Shown piece after piece: positions 31,695-40,165 of a DNA stretch of 64,000 nt (position 1 is its first letter; every line of letters begins with the position of its first letter). The DNA comes from DASPKM01 sp035628135. GTDB lineage: Bacteria; Bacteroidota; Bacteroidia; Chitinophagales; Chitinophagaceae. Both the position numbers and the translations under genes were made by a program. Below the pieces are notes generated by a model that saw nothing but the letters and a program-made list of their open reading frames with translations, did not search any database and was not told where the DNA came from. Location of the stretch: the NCBI GenBank assembly GCA_035628135.1, contig DASPKM010000004.1, forward strand, positions 366,392 to 430,391, in the 5' to 3' direction.

Positions 31695-34334
31695 CTATAA
31701 TTTCACCATTTTCACACGCTCCTTCATTCCCGTTGTGCTGGCTTCCACGAAATACATGCCCGCAGTTGCCTGGGCAAATCTTCTGTTGAAACTATTCTGT
31801 ATAATGGCCGGGGTCCCACGCACAGAGAACAACTCCGTGCCATCCACGCTGAACAATTTCAAGGTAACAATGGCGGTATGGTTCACATTGTTGAACTCCA
31901 GTTTCACCTGGCTCCTCGAAGGATTGGGATAGGCCTGGAAGGTCATCCTGGTCTCGTAGGGTTCTTCCACGTTTACAAATACATCGCTGCCACGTGTCCT
32001 TAAATTACCCGGCGATGTGCGGGTGTTGACTGAAGTTGGCGCGGTATAAGTAACGTTCACCCATACTTTTTGCCCGAGATCTGCAGTAGTGGAATTCTTT
32101 ATTTTGATAGTGTACCAGCCGGTAGACGCAGCAACATAACTGCCTGTTAAGGGTGAACTGCTGGAAGACGTGCCGGTAACATTCGATACGTTGGTGCCGC
32201 TGGTATTGTACAATGCGATATTCTGAGTGCGTCCATTTACTTCAGGATATAGTTTGTAGGTAATGGTCTTGCCCGCATCGGCATAAATTCTTCCAACGGT
32301 ACGTTGCGCGGTAGAATTGTTCGGTAATCTTCCCCCCTGTTGCAATGATTGTGCATGACTATCGCCCAGGTCGTCCGCCATTTCCCACTCCTGCACGGTA
32401 GTGGTGCTGCGGCCTGGCGAATAGGTAGCGAGATAGTTATACATATCCGCAACGGTGGTAAACGTTACGCCCGCAGGTTTCGGCGCCCAGATGGAATATC
32501 CATGGCCCCTTGCACCCGCAATGGTATGACCTACGGGAGCAGTCTTGATAAGTACCCTGCCATCGTTGTACACGTGCGTGGGCGTTACGCCATGCGCGCC
32601 GGAATAATCGTAGAGGTCGGTGTTATTCCAGGACGGATCTCCCACGCTCACCCAAACTTCTTCATCCTGGGAGTTGTTGGAAGCAGTATTGAATTTATCG
32701 GTAATGCCGATGATGGCCTTGCCCTTTCTTTCCAGCACCAGGTGATCGCCGCTTCCTCCTTTCTGGTAATAAGGCGCCTGTCCGCCGGTAAGCGATGTGG
32801 GAACGGCATAATCACCATTCTTGAATTGCAGCTTCTGATGCGCGAGAATGATGTTCACGATGTCCTCGCGTACGGGCAGATCGGTAGTGCTGGTCGGTAA
32901 ATGCGAATAGCGTTTACCGGTAGTGCCGATGTCGAAGAGGTCTTCGAAAAAAACAGTGGGATTGCCGTCCATGGCAAATACAATGGCATAAGCTGCATAC
33001 AGCCTCGGCTCCCGCGGATCGATGTGCTGGCCATTGCCACCCAATTCTTCCCCGGTATTCCAGCCGGTTGCATCGCCCAATGGTTTCAGGAAATTACCAC
33101 TGGCGTCTACCTTGGGCCGGTAAGTATCGTGACTATTTACAAAAGGACAGGTGCGATGCACGCGTTGCGTAGCATAGTTGTAATATCTTTTGTTCTGCTG
33201 CTCGCCCGGGAGATTTTGCATATTATAGCTGCCAGTGCTCAGCACCATGCTGTACAAGCCTCCGTTGGGACCGTATCCCCTAAGGCTGAAATCGAAAGTG
33301 CCGGTATGCTCTTCGGTGCCGCTGCGCACATTGGTTACATAGTTATCGAGGTCTGTTTTGTTGCCGATCCATTCCCCGATGCATAGCATGGCCTCGCCAC
33401 CCTGGGCAAATGATGGCAATGTATATTTCGTATTGTAAATAAGGTCTTCCTGCACATAAATAGGAAAATGCTTTACTGCATCCCAGCGCCAGCCGTCCAC
33501 ACCGGTTTGCTTTTTGAACCACATGATCCAATCACGCGAATGGTTGCGCATGTGATTGGAGCTTTGCGCGGGATTTACATAAGCGCGGGTAACACTGCCG
33601 ATGGTCGCCGAACCCGATGTAGGTATATTGGAGCTTTGCCCGTAGGCCGAGCTCTCAAAAGAAATATCCGGGCCGAAATGCGGCGTGCATATATCACCGG
33701 TAGTACAGTTGTTGTTGAGGTTGGGATAAAAATTGGGATAGTTCTTGGGCCACCGGCCGTTGCGCGTCCAGTAATCATTTTGCGAATCATCAATGAAGGG
33801 CGTGCTGTACGACACGTACCGGAAGTTTTTATATCCATTGGCATTGACCATTGAATAACTGGTCTCCGGGTCCTGTCCACCGGTGCCCGTGTTACTGCCC
33901 GCTCCGTCCACGTGGTTCAACACGATGTCCTGTATGGCCTCGATGCCATTGGCGTGCAGCACCGCGATCATGCGCAGCAATTCATCTTTATTGCCCATAC
34001 GCGTACGGACAGTCAGCGAATCGGCCCCGCCCTTCTGGTATTTATCACCCAGGTCGTAATGATCGAAAGGACTGTAGCCTACAGAGCCTGTAAAGCTGTT
34101 CTTATAAGAGGGCGGGATCCAAACGGCGTCGATGCCCATGGCCTTCAGGCGCGGCGTCAATTCGGTCAGGTAGTTCGACCAGCGGTTGGGAAAATTGTCA
34201 TTCCTGAAATTCCACCAGAATCCCTGGAGCACTACTTTTTTTACGCGGGTGGATTGTGAGTAGAGGTTAGTGATGGAAAGGCTGCACAGCAGCAAGAGGA
34301 GCCAAAGGGCCCTCAGACGAAGTCTTACGGTCAT
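31695..34334 (-). CDS. secreted GH13 alpha-amylase with T9SS sorting domain
   Basis: 879 residues. Signal peptide 1-26. The GH13 barrel spans about 30-540: region I LNHV, region II GWRWDAVKHF with the nucleophile Asp near 283, region III GEWIG with the acid Glu near 322, and region IV FVNSHDT near 398. It acts on alpha-1,4-glucans such as starch. A beta-sandwich follows (about 620-770) with YADAGKTITYKLYPEVNGRT and GWYTIKIKN, probably carbohydrate-binding. The last 85 residues (FQAYPNPSRSQVKLEFNN ... FVEASTTG) are a type A sorting domain for the Bacteroidota type IX secretion system. The stop codon is 5 bases from the end of the convergent SIR2-CHAT gene. All catalytic residues are present. 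Confidence 0.92.
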   Translation of the reverse strand: MTVRLRLRALWLLLLLCSLSITNLYSQSTRVKKVVLQGFWWNFRNDNFPNRWSNYLTELTPRLKAMGIDAVWIPPSYKNSFTGSVGYSPFDHYDLGDKYQKGGADSLTVRTRMGNKDELLRMIAVLHANGIEAIQDIVLNHVDGAGSNTGTGGQDPETSYSMVNANGYKNFRYVSYSTPFIDDSQNDYWTRNGRWPKNYPNFYPNLNNNCTTGDICTPHFGPDISFESSAYGQSSNIPTSGSATIGSVTRAYVNPAQSSNHMRNHSRDWIMWFKKQTGVDGWRWDAVKHFPIYVQEDLIYNTKYTLPSFAQGGEAMLCIGEWIGNKTDLDNYVTNVRSGTEEHTGTFDFSLRGYGPNGGLYSMVLSTGSYNMQNLPGEQQNKRYYNYATQRVHRTCPFVNSHDTYRPKVDASGNFLKPLGDATGWNTGEELGGNGQHIDPREPRLYAAYAIVFAMDGNPTVFFEDLFDIGTTGKRYSHLPTSTTDLPVREDIVNIILAHQKLQFKNGDYAVPTSLTGGQAPYYQKGGSGDHLVLERKGKAIIGITDKFNTASNNSQDEEVWVSVGDPSWNNTDLYDYSGAHGVTPTHVYNDGRVLIKTAPVGHTIAGARGHGYSIWAPKPAGVTFTTVADMYNYLATYSPGRSTTTVQEWEMADDLGDSHAQSLQQGGRLPNNSTAQRTVGRIYADAGKTITYKLYPEVNGRTQNIALYNTSGTNVSNVTGTSSSSSPLTGSYVAASTGWYTIKIKNSTTADLGQKVWVNVTYTAPTSVNTRTSPGNLRTRGSDVFVNVEEPYETRMTFQAYPNPSRSQVKLEFNNVNHTAIVTLKLFSVDGTELFSVRGTPAIIQNSFNRRFAQATAGMYFVEASTTGMKERVKMVKL

Positions 34335-34437
34335 ACGACAAGGCAGTTTAATGGTTAAGAATTATGCGAATCGTTCGAATGTGTATAAAATACACATTGT
34401 ACCTAAATGTAAGACTTTTTTAGAAACTGCCAATAAA

Positions 34438-34473
34438 AAAGCGCCGGGTTCCCAGGAAGTGAACCGGCGCTTT
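34438..34473 (-). terminator. terminator of DUF1801 gene
   Basis: AAAGCGCCGG(G)TTC pairs with GAACCGGCGCTTT; on the minus strand the stem is followed by TTTTTTATTG. Confidence 0.8.
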
Positions 34474-34508
34474 AGGCCAATATTTTGGGGGATGCAGGGA
34501 ATAATTTG

Positions 34509-34979
34509 TTATGATCGTTTCCGGGCGTTTTTCATATTCAGCTCATACGTGGCAATCCATTCCTTAGGAGTGATCTTGCTGGCCAGCTCCCCTACCAGCT
34601 TATAAGGAATATCATCCATTTTCTTAAAACGTATACAGCTTTTGCCCATGTCCAACTTGGTTTTGCACTGCTTCGCGTATTCCTTCGTAAACCAGTCGTG
34701 CAGTTTTTTATCAGCATACACTCCCATGTGGTATAAGGCAATAAAATTTTTCTGCGAAGCAAGCCCCATAAATGGCAATGGCTGGCTGGGGTCGCAGTGG
34801 TAACCTTCGGGATACATGGAATGTGGCACGGCCCAGCCCATCATTCCATAACCCATGGATTCTGAAAAGCCTTTAGGCAGGTTTTTCTTAATCACCTTCC
34901 TGAGTTCACTCATGGCGGCCTTCCGGTCTGGGGGCAAGCTCTCGATATACTCGTCGGGGGTAGCAGCTTTGGATTGCAT
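34509..34979 (-). CDS. DUF1801 protein
   Basis: 156 residues, no tail or signal. The stretch DEYIESLPPDRKAAMSELRKVIKKNLPKGFSESMGYGMMGWAVPHS covers the DUF1801 (YdhG-like) fold, and FMGLASQKNFIALYHMGVYA the middle. The C-terminal half (KCKTKLDMGKSCIRFKKMDDIPYKLVGELASKITPKEW) is the most conserved in this subfamily. Function is unknown. It is distinct from the DUF1801 protein encoded at 21318, which has a basic tail. It is divergent from the oxidoreductase gene at 35073 and ends at a terminator. Confidence 0.88.
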   Translation of the reverse strand: MQSKAATPDEYIESLPPDRKAAMSELRKVIKKNLPKGFSESMGYGMMGWAVPHSMYPEGYHCDPSQPLPFMGLASQKNFIALYHMGVYADKKLHDWFTKEYAKQCKTKLDMGKSCIRFKKMDDIPYKLVGELASKITPKEWIATYELNMKNARKRS

Positions 34980-35072
34980 ACAACTTTATAGTTTGTGGTG
35001 GTTGTTTAGCCTCTAAGTTAATGCGTAACTTTCAACCATAACACAACCACACCTACAAATCATAAACTATAC

Positions 35073-36428
35073 ATGAACCGCAAAGATTTCATTAAAAATG
35101 CCGGGCTGGCCGCGGCTTCGCTGGCTATCTTGCCTTCACAGGGCAACGCGCTCGGCCGCAGCCAGGACAAGGTGCGGGTGGCCATTATTGGCGTGGGCCT
35201 GCGCGGGCAAAATCACCTGGACTTGTTATTGCGCAGGCAGGACGTAGAAGTGGCGGCCATCTGCGATATCGATGAACGCATGCTCACGGCTTCGAAGGAC
35301 ATCATTCAAAAAAGCGGGAAAAAAATGCCCGGCATATTTACCGGCGGCCTGTATGCCTGGAAAAAAATGCTGGAACAGAAAGGACTGGACGCAGTAGTGA
35401 TAGCCACCCCATGGGAATGGCACAAGGAAATGATCATCGGTTCACTGGAGGCAGGATTGAAATACGTAGGCACCGAAGTAATGCTCGGCATTACATTGCA
35501 GGACCACTGGGATGTGGTACGCGCCGCCGAAAAACACCAGGCGCATGTAATGATGCTGGAAAATGTGTGCTACCGCAGGGATGTGATGGCCGTATTGAAC
35601 ATGGCGCGGCAAGGGCTGTTCGGGGAGCTTATCCATTTGCAGGGCGGCTACCAGCACGACCTGCGGGAAGTGAAGTTCAACGACGGCGTGCACGCCTACG
35701 GGCATGGCTGCGAGTTCGGCGACAAGGCATGGACCGAAGCGCGCTGGAGAACGCATCATTCGGTGTACCGTAACGGCGACCTATACCCGACACATGGCAT
35801 TGGTCCCATTGCGCATTATATCAATATCAACCGGGGCAACCGCTTTATCAATCTTTGTTCATTTTCATCTAAGGCAAGAGGCTTGCACGATCACATCGTC
35901 AGGCGCTGCGGGCCTTCGCATCCCAATGCCAGTGTGCAATTCAAACTGGGCGATGTGGTAACCACCTCCATTACCTGTGCCAATGGGGAAACGATTTTAC
36001 TGCAACACGATACGAACCTGCCAAGGCCCTATTCATTGGGCTTTCGCGTGCAGGGCACCAATGGATTGTGGATGGACGTGAATAAGAGCATGTACATCGA
36101 AGGTAAATCGCCCAAAGCACACCAATGGGATAATGCAAAGGAATGGCTGGACAAATACGATCATCCTTTATGGGTGCGTTGGAGCAGGGAAACGCAGGGC
36201 GCAGGTCACGGAGGCATGGACTTCTTCGTGATACATTCTTTCATTGAATCCATCAAGCGTAAGCTGCCTACTCCAATGGACGTGTACGACGCGGCCGCGT
36301 GGAGTGCCATCACGCCTTTGAGTGAACAATCTATCGAGCTTGGGAACGAAACAGTGGAATTTCCTGATTTTACCGGCGGGCAATGGATGTACAGAAAGCC
36401 GGTATTTGCCCTGAATGATGAATACTAA
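35073..36428 (+). CDS. GH109-like Gfo/Idh/MocA oxidoreductase
   Basis: 451 residues. An N-terminal Tat-like or Sec signal (RKDFIKNAGLAAASLAILPS, residues 3-22) is followed by the NAD-binding Rossmann fold with GVGLRGQNHL and VVIATPWEWHKEMI. The segment YVGTEVMLGITLQDHWDVV, MMLENVCYRRDVMAVLN and GYQHDLREVKFNDG is typical of the GH109 alpha-N-acetylgalactosaminidase family, which hydrolyses glycosides through NAD-dependent oxidation-elimination. The catalytic His/Tyr region (GAGHGGMDFFVIHSFIES) is present. The exported location suggests glycan scavenging in the periplasm, in line with the nearby secreted amylase. The substrate could differ from GalNAc, as many family members are uncharacterised. 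It converges on the oxyR-like gene. Confidence 0.88.
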   Translation: MNRKDFIKNAGLAAASLAILPSQGNALGRSQDKVRVAIIGVGLRGQNHLDLLLRRQDVEVAAICDIDERMLTASKDIIQKSGKKMPGIFTGGLYAWKKMLEQKGLDAVVIATPWEWHKEMIIGSLEAGLKYVGTEVMLGITLQDHWDVVRAAEKHQAHVMMLENVCYRRDVMAVLNMARQGLFGELIHLQGGYQHDLREVKFNDGVHAYGHGCEFGDKAWTEARWRTHHSVYRNGDLYPTHGIGPIAHYININRGNRFINLCSFSSKARGLHDHIVRRCGPSHPNASVQFKLGDVVTTSITCANGETILLQHDTNLPRPYSLGFRVQGTNGLWMDVNKSMYIEGKSPKAHQWDNAKEWLDKYDHPLWVRWSRETQGAGHGGMDFFVIHSFIESIKRKLPTPMDVYDAAAWSAITPLSEQSIELGNETVEFPDFTGGQWMYRKPVFALNDEY

Positions 36429-36457
36429 GGTTGGGGGGTTGATGTGGCAGCTATCGA

Positions 36458-37396
36458 TTATGTTATCGATGTTATTTTGAAGCGCTCGGGGCTAAGCATG
36501 GGTTGTGGTATCACCTGCCGGATATGATCTTTTAAATGTTCCAGCAATTTTTTGCGCGGGAAGTTTTTTCCTGTCGCCAGGCTTATTTCCCGCACCGGCT
36601 TTGGCTTTGCGAACTCCCGGAGGTTTTTCTTTTGTCCCGGCTTGAGCATTTGCGTTGCGAGATAAGGCACTATTGTAATGCCATCGCTTTTATCTACAAG
36701 GTTTATCAGGGTTTCGATGCTGCCTGCCTGGTAGTGCAGCCCGTTAGCGGCAGTATCCCCATTCTTCAATTCACAAAGGTTGAATACCTGGTTGCGCAGG
36801 CAATGGCCTTCCTCGAGCAACCAAAGACTGTCGGGATAAATTTCTTTGGGCAACAAATATTTTTTCCGGGAAAGCTTTTCGTGTTTGGAGGCATAGGCAA
36901 AGAACTCTTCGTAGAACAGCGGGTGTTCCGTGATCATGCTTTCGTTCAAGGGCGTGGCGAGTATGCCGATATCGACTTCGCCGGTCTTTAATTTAAGAAT
37001 GATCTCATCCGTTACCAGTTCCTTAATATACACGTCCAGGGCCGGGAACCGCCGTGTAAATGATTTCAGGAATAAGGGTAAAAGGTAAGGCGCCAGGGTT
37101 GGGATGATGCCCAGGTGCAGTTCACCAGAGATCTCACCGCTCAGGTCCTTTGCATACGCTTTCAGGCTATTGGCTTCCGCCAATACTTTCCTGGCGCGCG
37201 TTATGACCTGCTCGCCTTCCCTCGTTGGCTTCACCGGCTGGCGGCTGCGATCGAAGATTTGGACACCAAGTTCCTGTTCCAATTTCTTGACCATCATGCT
37301 TAGCGTCGCCTGTGTAACAAAGCATTTCCCGGCAGCGGTGGAAAACTGCCGGTAATTGTCTACCGCAATTATATATTCCAACTGGGCAAAATTCAT
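36458..37396 (-). CDS. oxyR: OxyR-family hydrogen peroxide-responsive LysR regulator
   Basis: 312 residues. The LysR winged helix-turn-helix is residues 1-62 (LEYIIAVDNYRQFSTAAGKCFVTQATLSMMVKKLE). In the substrate domain the sequence LLEEGHCLRNQVFNLCELK places cysteines at 199 and 208, exactly the positions of the peroxide-sensing pair of E. coli OxyR. Oxidation to a disulfide would switch promoter binding. A near-perfect OxyR operator lies just upstream of its start codon, indicating autoregulation. It is convergent with the GH109-like gene and has 270 bases to the next gene on its other side. No catalase or dps gene is next to it, so the regulon lies elsewhere. Start at ATG 37396 fits the LysR family start MNFAQLEY. 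Confidence 0.93.
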   Translation of the reverse strand: MNFAQLEYIIAVDNYRQFSTAAGKCFVTQATLSMMVKKLEQELGVQIFDRSRQPVKPTREGEQVITRARKVLAEANSLKAYAKDLSGEISGELHLGIIPTLAPYLLPLFLKSFTRRFPALDVYIKELVTDEIILKLKTGEVDIGILATPLNESMITEHPLFYEEFFAYASKHEKLSRKKYLLPKEIYPDSLWLLEEGHCLRNQVFNLCELKNGDTAANGLHYQAGSIETLINLVDKSDGITIVPYLATQMLKPGQKKNLREFAKPKPVREISLATGKNFPRKKLLEHLKDHIRQVIPQPMLSPERFKITSIT

Positions 37397-37398
37397 GT

Positions 37399-37434
37399 AT
37401 AGATAAAATCTATTCGAAGATAGATAATATCAGT
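37399..37434 (-). promoter_or_regulatory. OxyR operator at the oxyR start
   Basis: ATAGATAAAATCTAT (37399-37413) fits the ATAGntnnnanCTAT half-element in full; after 6 bases ATAGATAATATCAGT (37420-37434) repeats it with CTAT changed to CAGT. The E. coli consensus is two such elements 7 apart. It lies 2 bases upstream of the ATG and overlaps a possible -7 box (TAGATTTT). Confidence 0.7.
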
Positions 37435-37669
37435 TTGATTTATGCTTGCTAATTGCCCAATTTTGTGGCCTATCCCGCAGCAGGCAGGCTTTTTTAACAG
37501 ATAAGAACTTATTTAACATTGCGGGGCCATGAGCGGCATCAGCGGTCCTAAAAAGACGAAATTATTAACCAGCAGCTAGTCATTTCTTCCGTGTGGATTT
37601 AAGTTAGGACCCGCTGTTGCCTTAGGCCACGGCATCTATCCGCAGCAATGATCGAACAAGTTTAACTTA

Positions 37670-39019
37670 TTATGGATTAATGATCTCGTTTTGCGGAGAG
37701 CGGAACGATATCTCACGAAGGTTATTGAAAATGTCCTCCGGAATTGCTTCGATGCTATAATCAAAATACTTTTCATACATCTTATCGCTCCATACCAGGT
37801 CGTCGAACCATTTTGGGTCGGGATGTTTGGCCTTGGCCTGGAATACTTTGTAAGTCATTTCCGGCAAGCGGTGCTGTAAATACCGTATGGCATAACTTCC
37901 ATCCTCCTCGTCCAGCACTTCCACTTTTCCACTGGTGATAGACATCACAGGTCCGCGGGCTGTGCGTGCCAATCCACAAACACTTTGGATAGCGCCCCGG
38001 TAAATATTCAGCGCATCAATTAACGACTCTGCGAAGTAATGCTGTGCTCCTGTATCGCGCGGCAGGAACATATAATACGGTACACAACCCAGCCGCACCT
38101 GCTCAGACCAAAGCTGGGCCCAGGTAGCCGCGTCATTGTTGATGTTCCTAAGCAAAGGCGCTTGCGTCCTGATCTCCGCGCCTGTTTGCCGCACATTATA
38201 TACAGCCTGGTGCAAAATATCAGGCTTTAATTCAGCAGGATGATTGAAATGCGCCATAAAAGCCAGGTGTCTCCCGGAAGCTACCACCCGCCGGAAGATC
38301 TTCAGCATTTCATCGGCTTCAGGATCGGTTACATATTTGTGCGGCCAGTACGATAAGGATTTACTGCCAATGCGGATGGTTTGCACGCTCTTTACTTCCA
38401 GCAATGAATCGATGTACATTGCAAATATGCGGGGGCTCATCACCATTGGATCGCCACCGGTTATCAGCACGTCCGTAACCTGCGGATTCTTTTTCAGGTA
38501 TTGAATGAGCGGTGACAGCTCCTTGGCCTGCATCTTCAATTCAGGATCGTTCACGAACTGCGGCCAGCGAAAACAAAACGTGCAATACGCATGACAGGTT
38601 TGGCTGTGACTTGGAAAGAATAACAGCGTGGTGCGGTATTTATGCTGAATACCTTCTATACGCTGCCCCTCATCATCGAAAGGAATGTTGAGATAGGTTT
38701 GGCCTGCGGGATGCGGGTTGAGCGTAAGGCGGATCTGCTTCACCAGCTCGGGATGGTCCTCACGCTGCAACCTCCTGCTCCATTGTATTTTGTCGAAATG
38801 CTCATCCGTCAACATTCCCTTCTGCGGAAAGTTCAGCCGGAAGACAGGATCGTCGGGAACATTTTTCCAATCTATGAGGTTGTTCAGTACATAGTTATTT
38901 GTCTTGAATGGGTATATCTCGCTTACAACCTTTATCTCTTCTACCTGTTTTTCACTCAGCAGTTTTATCTGCGGAATCAATTCCAGGTCCTTTATGGTAA
39001 ATGACTTGAACTTTAGCAT
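37670..39019 (-). CDS. KamA-family radical SAM aminomutase-like enzyme
   Basis: 449 residues. A radical SAM Cys motif lies at C142/C146/C149 (CHAYCTFC), with GGDP at 188 as the SAM-binding strand. A Lys (K365, in SGKVEVL) sits where lysine 2,3-aminomutase carries its PLP. The overall fold follows that family, which moves an amino group from C2 to C3 with PLP and SAM. The region corresponding to QCDLSxG, where LAM holds the lysine epsilon-amino group with an Asp, reads FLPRDTGA here, so the substrate is probably not plain lysine. It is last in the operon after the NRPS, 33 bases behind the dioxygenase gene, so it likely makes a beta-amino acid or tailors a residue for the peptide. The substrate is uncertain. 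Confidence 0.8.
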   Translation of the reverse strand: MLKFKSFTIKDLELIPQIKLLSEKQVEEIKVVSEIYPFKTNNYVLNNLIDWKNVPDDPVFRLNFPQKGMLTDEHFDKIQWSRRLQREDHPELVKQIRLTLNPHPAGQTYLNIPFDDEGQRIEGIQHKYRTTLLFFPSHSQTCHAYCTFCFRWPQFVNDPELKMQAKELSPLIQYLKKNPQVTDVLITGGDPMVMSPRIFAMYIDSLLEVKSVQTIRIGSKSLSYWPHKYVTDPEADEMLKIFRRVVASGRHLAFMAHFNHPAELKPDILHQAVYNVRQTGAEIRTQAPLLRNINNDAATWAQLWSEQVRLGCVPYYMFLPRDTGAQHYFAESLIDALNIYRGAIQSVCGLARTARGPVMSITSGKVEVLDEEDGSYAIRYLQHRLPEMTYKVFQAKAKHPDPKWFDDLVWSDKMYEKYFDYSIEAIPEDIFNNLREISFRSPQNEIINP

Positions 39020-39051
39020 GGTTAATGATTAAGTGATGAGTAATGGGTAAG

Positions 39052-40017
39052 CTATGCCATGCAGACCACGATCTTGCGCGGGCCTGTAAATGGCAGCCTG
39101 CCGTGGAGCGACACCATGTTCTCCACTATCAACAAATCACCGGCTTCCCAAGGCACCGGTATCAGCACTTCGTCGAGCACGCGCACGATTTCCTCGACAT
39201 ATTCTTTTTGTATCGGTGATCCATCGCCGTAAGTAGAATGCATAGGAAGCGCTTTCTCGTCGCCGCCGGCCATCATCAGCAGGGTTTCATATACTTCGTC
39301 GCCATAAATGCGCGGGTAGAATTGGTCCACCTGGTTGAACCAAAGGCGGTCTCCGGTAATAGGATGTTTGCGGATGGCGGGCCTGGTCTGCGTTAAGCGA
39401 ACATCGCCGTTGCGCTGCCACTCCACCTTGATGCCATTGGTGGCGCAGTAAGCTTCCATGGTCTTTTTATCTTTTGTTTCGAATGCGTCTTGCCAGGAAG
39501 GACCGAATCCCTGCCCTGAATGCAGGTTGCGGATGTAGGTGATGCCCTTTCTTTCAAACTCGTCCACCAATGCCGGATTAAGCTTATCGAGCATCAGCCG
39601 GCAATCGCCTACCGTGGTTTGTCCGCCGGTAGCTGCTGGCGTAATGCAACAGAAGTATAACCTGGAAGGCCAGATATTGGAATAAGAATACTCCGTATGC
39701 AGCCTTATAATGGCGTTGGCATCGTACTCCGAAGCATTGTACACGTTAGAAGTGTGCTTGCCGCGGGGAGAATTGCCATCCAGGAAATTCGGGGCATTGG
39801 GGCAAAGGAATTTGCCAAGGCTATCAAATTTTTCTACGGTGTCGGAGTGGATGCCCTTGATGAAGAGCGCTCCTACTTTCAGCAACTCTTCGTCGACAAA
39901 ACTCCTGTTTTCCGTGTACCAGGAAGTAAAAGCATCGATATCGCTTCCTTCTTCAAATTGAATCACCATTGGTAGTTTCTCTTCACCAACGGTAACGGCG
40001 GCGGTGGCTAATTGCAT
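39052..40017 (-). CDS. TauD/SyrP-like Fe(II)/2-oxoglutarate dioxygenase
   Basis: 321 residues. The facial triad is HxE...H: H107 and E109 in RLHTEYSYSN, the distal His305 in VSLHGRLPFTGPR, and the 2-oxoglutarate-binding Arg314 in GPRK. Sequence around CCITPAATGGQTTVGDCR resembles SyrP and related NRPS tailoring enzymes that hydroxylate the beta-carbon of carrier-bound Asp or other amino acids. It uses oxygen and 2-oxoglutarate in the cytoplasm. The first complete A domain in the NRPS predicts Asn, so beta-hydroxy-Asn or beta-hydroxy-Asp are candidates, but the link is inference. It lies 88 bases after the MBL-fold gene and 32 bases before the KamA-like gene, all in one direction. Confidence 0.87.
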   Translation of the reverse strand: MQLATAAVTVGEEKLPMVIQFEEGSDIDAFTSWYTENRSFVDEELLKVGALFIKGIHSDTVEKFDSLGKFLCPNAPNFLDGNSPRGKHTSNVYNASEYDANAIIRLHTEYSYSNIWPSRLYFCCITPAATGGQTTVGDCRLMLDKLNPALVDEFERKGITYIRNLHSGQGFGPSWQDAFETKDKKTMEAYCATNGIKVEWQRNGDVRLTQTRPAIRKHPITGDRLWFNQVDQFYPRIYGDEVYETLLMMAGGDEKALPMHSTYGDGSPIQKEYVEEIVRVLDEVLIPVPWEAGDLLIVENMVSLHGRLPFTGPRKIVVCMA

Positions 40018-40076
40018 AGTTAATTGTTTTGGTGTGAATAAATGATATAAGGTAAAAGGAAGAAAAGAGATAGATA

Positions 40077-40165
40077 GTCAATAGGTCATTAAGTCAATGA
40101 GTCAATTAGGGCATTGAGTCAATGACCAGATGACTTAATGATTCATTGACCAATTGGGGTTGGTA
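40077..40165. repeat. degenerate short direct repeats (GTCAAT-type)
   Basis: Several copies of TCAAT/TCATT spaced 8-10 bases apart (AGTCAATAGGTCATTAAG, TCAATGAGTCAATTAGG, TTGAGTCAATGACC). The repeats run into the end of the MBL-fold coding region, so the last residues of that protein vary with them. Confidence 0.5.

Noticed and set aside
32349..33386. Two plus-strand open frames of 160-183 codons opposite the amylase gene.
   Set aside because: They lie fully inside a gene with complete GH13 motifs and show no domain pattern.
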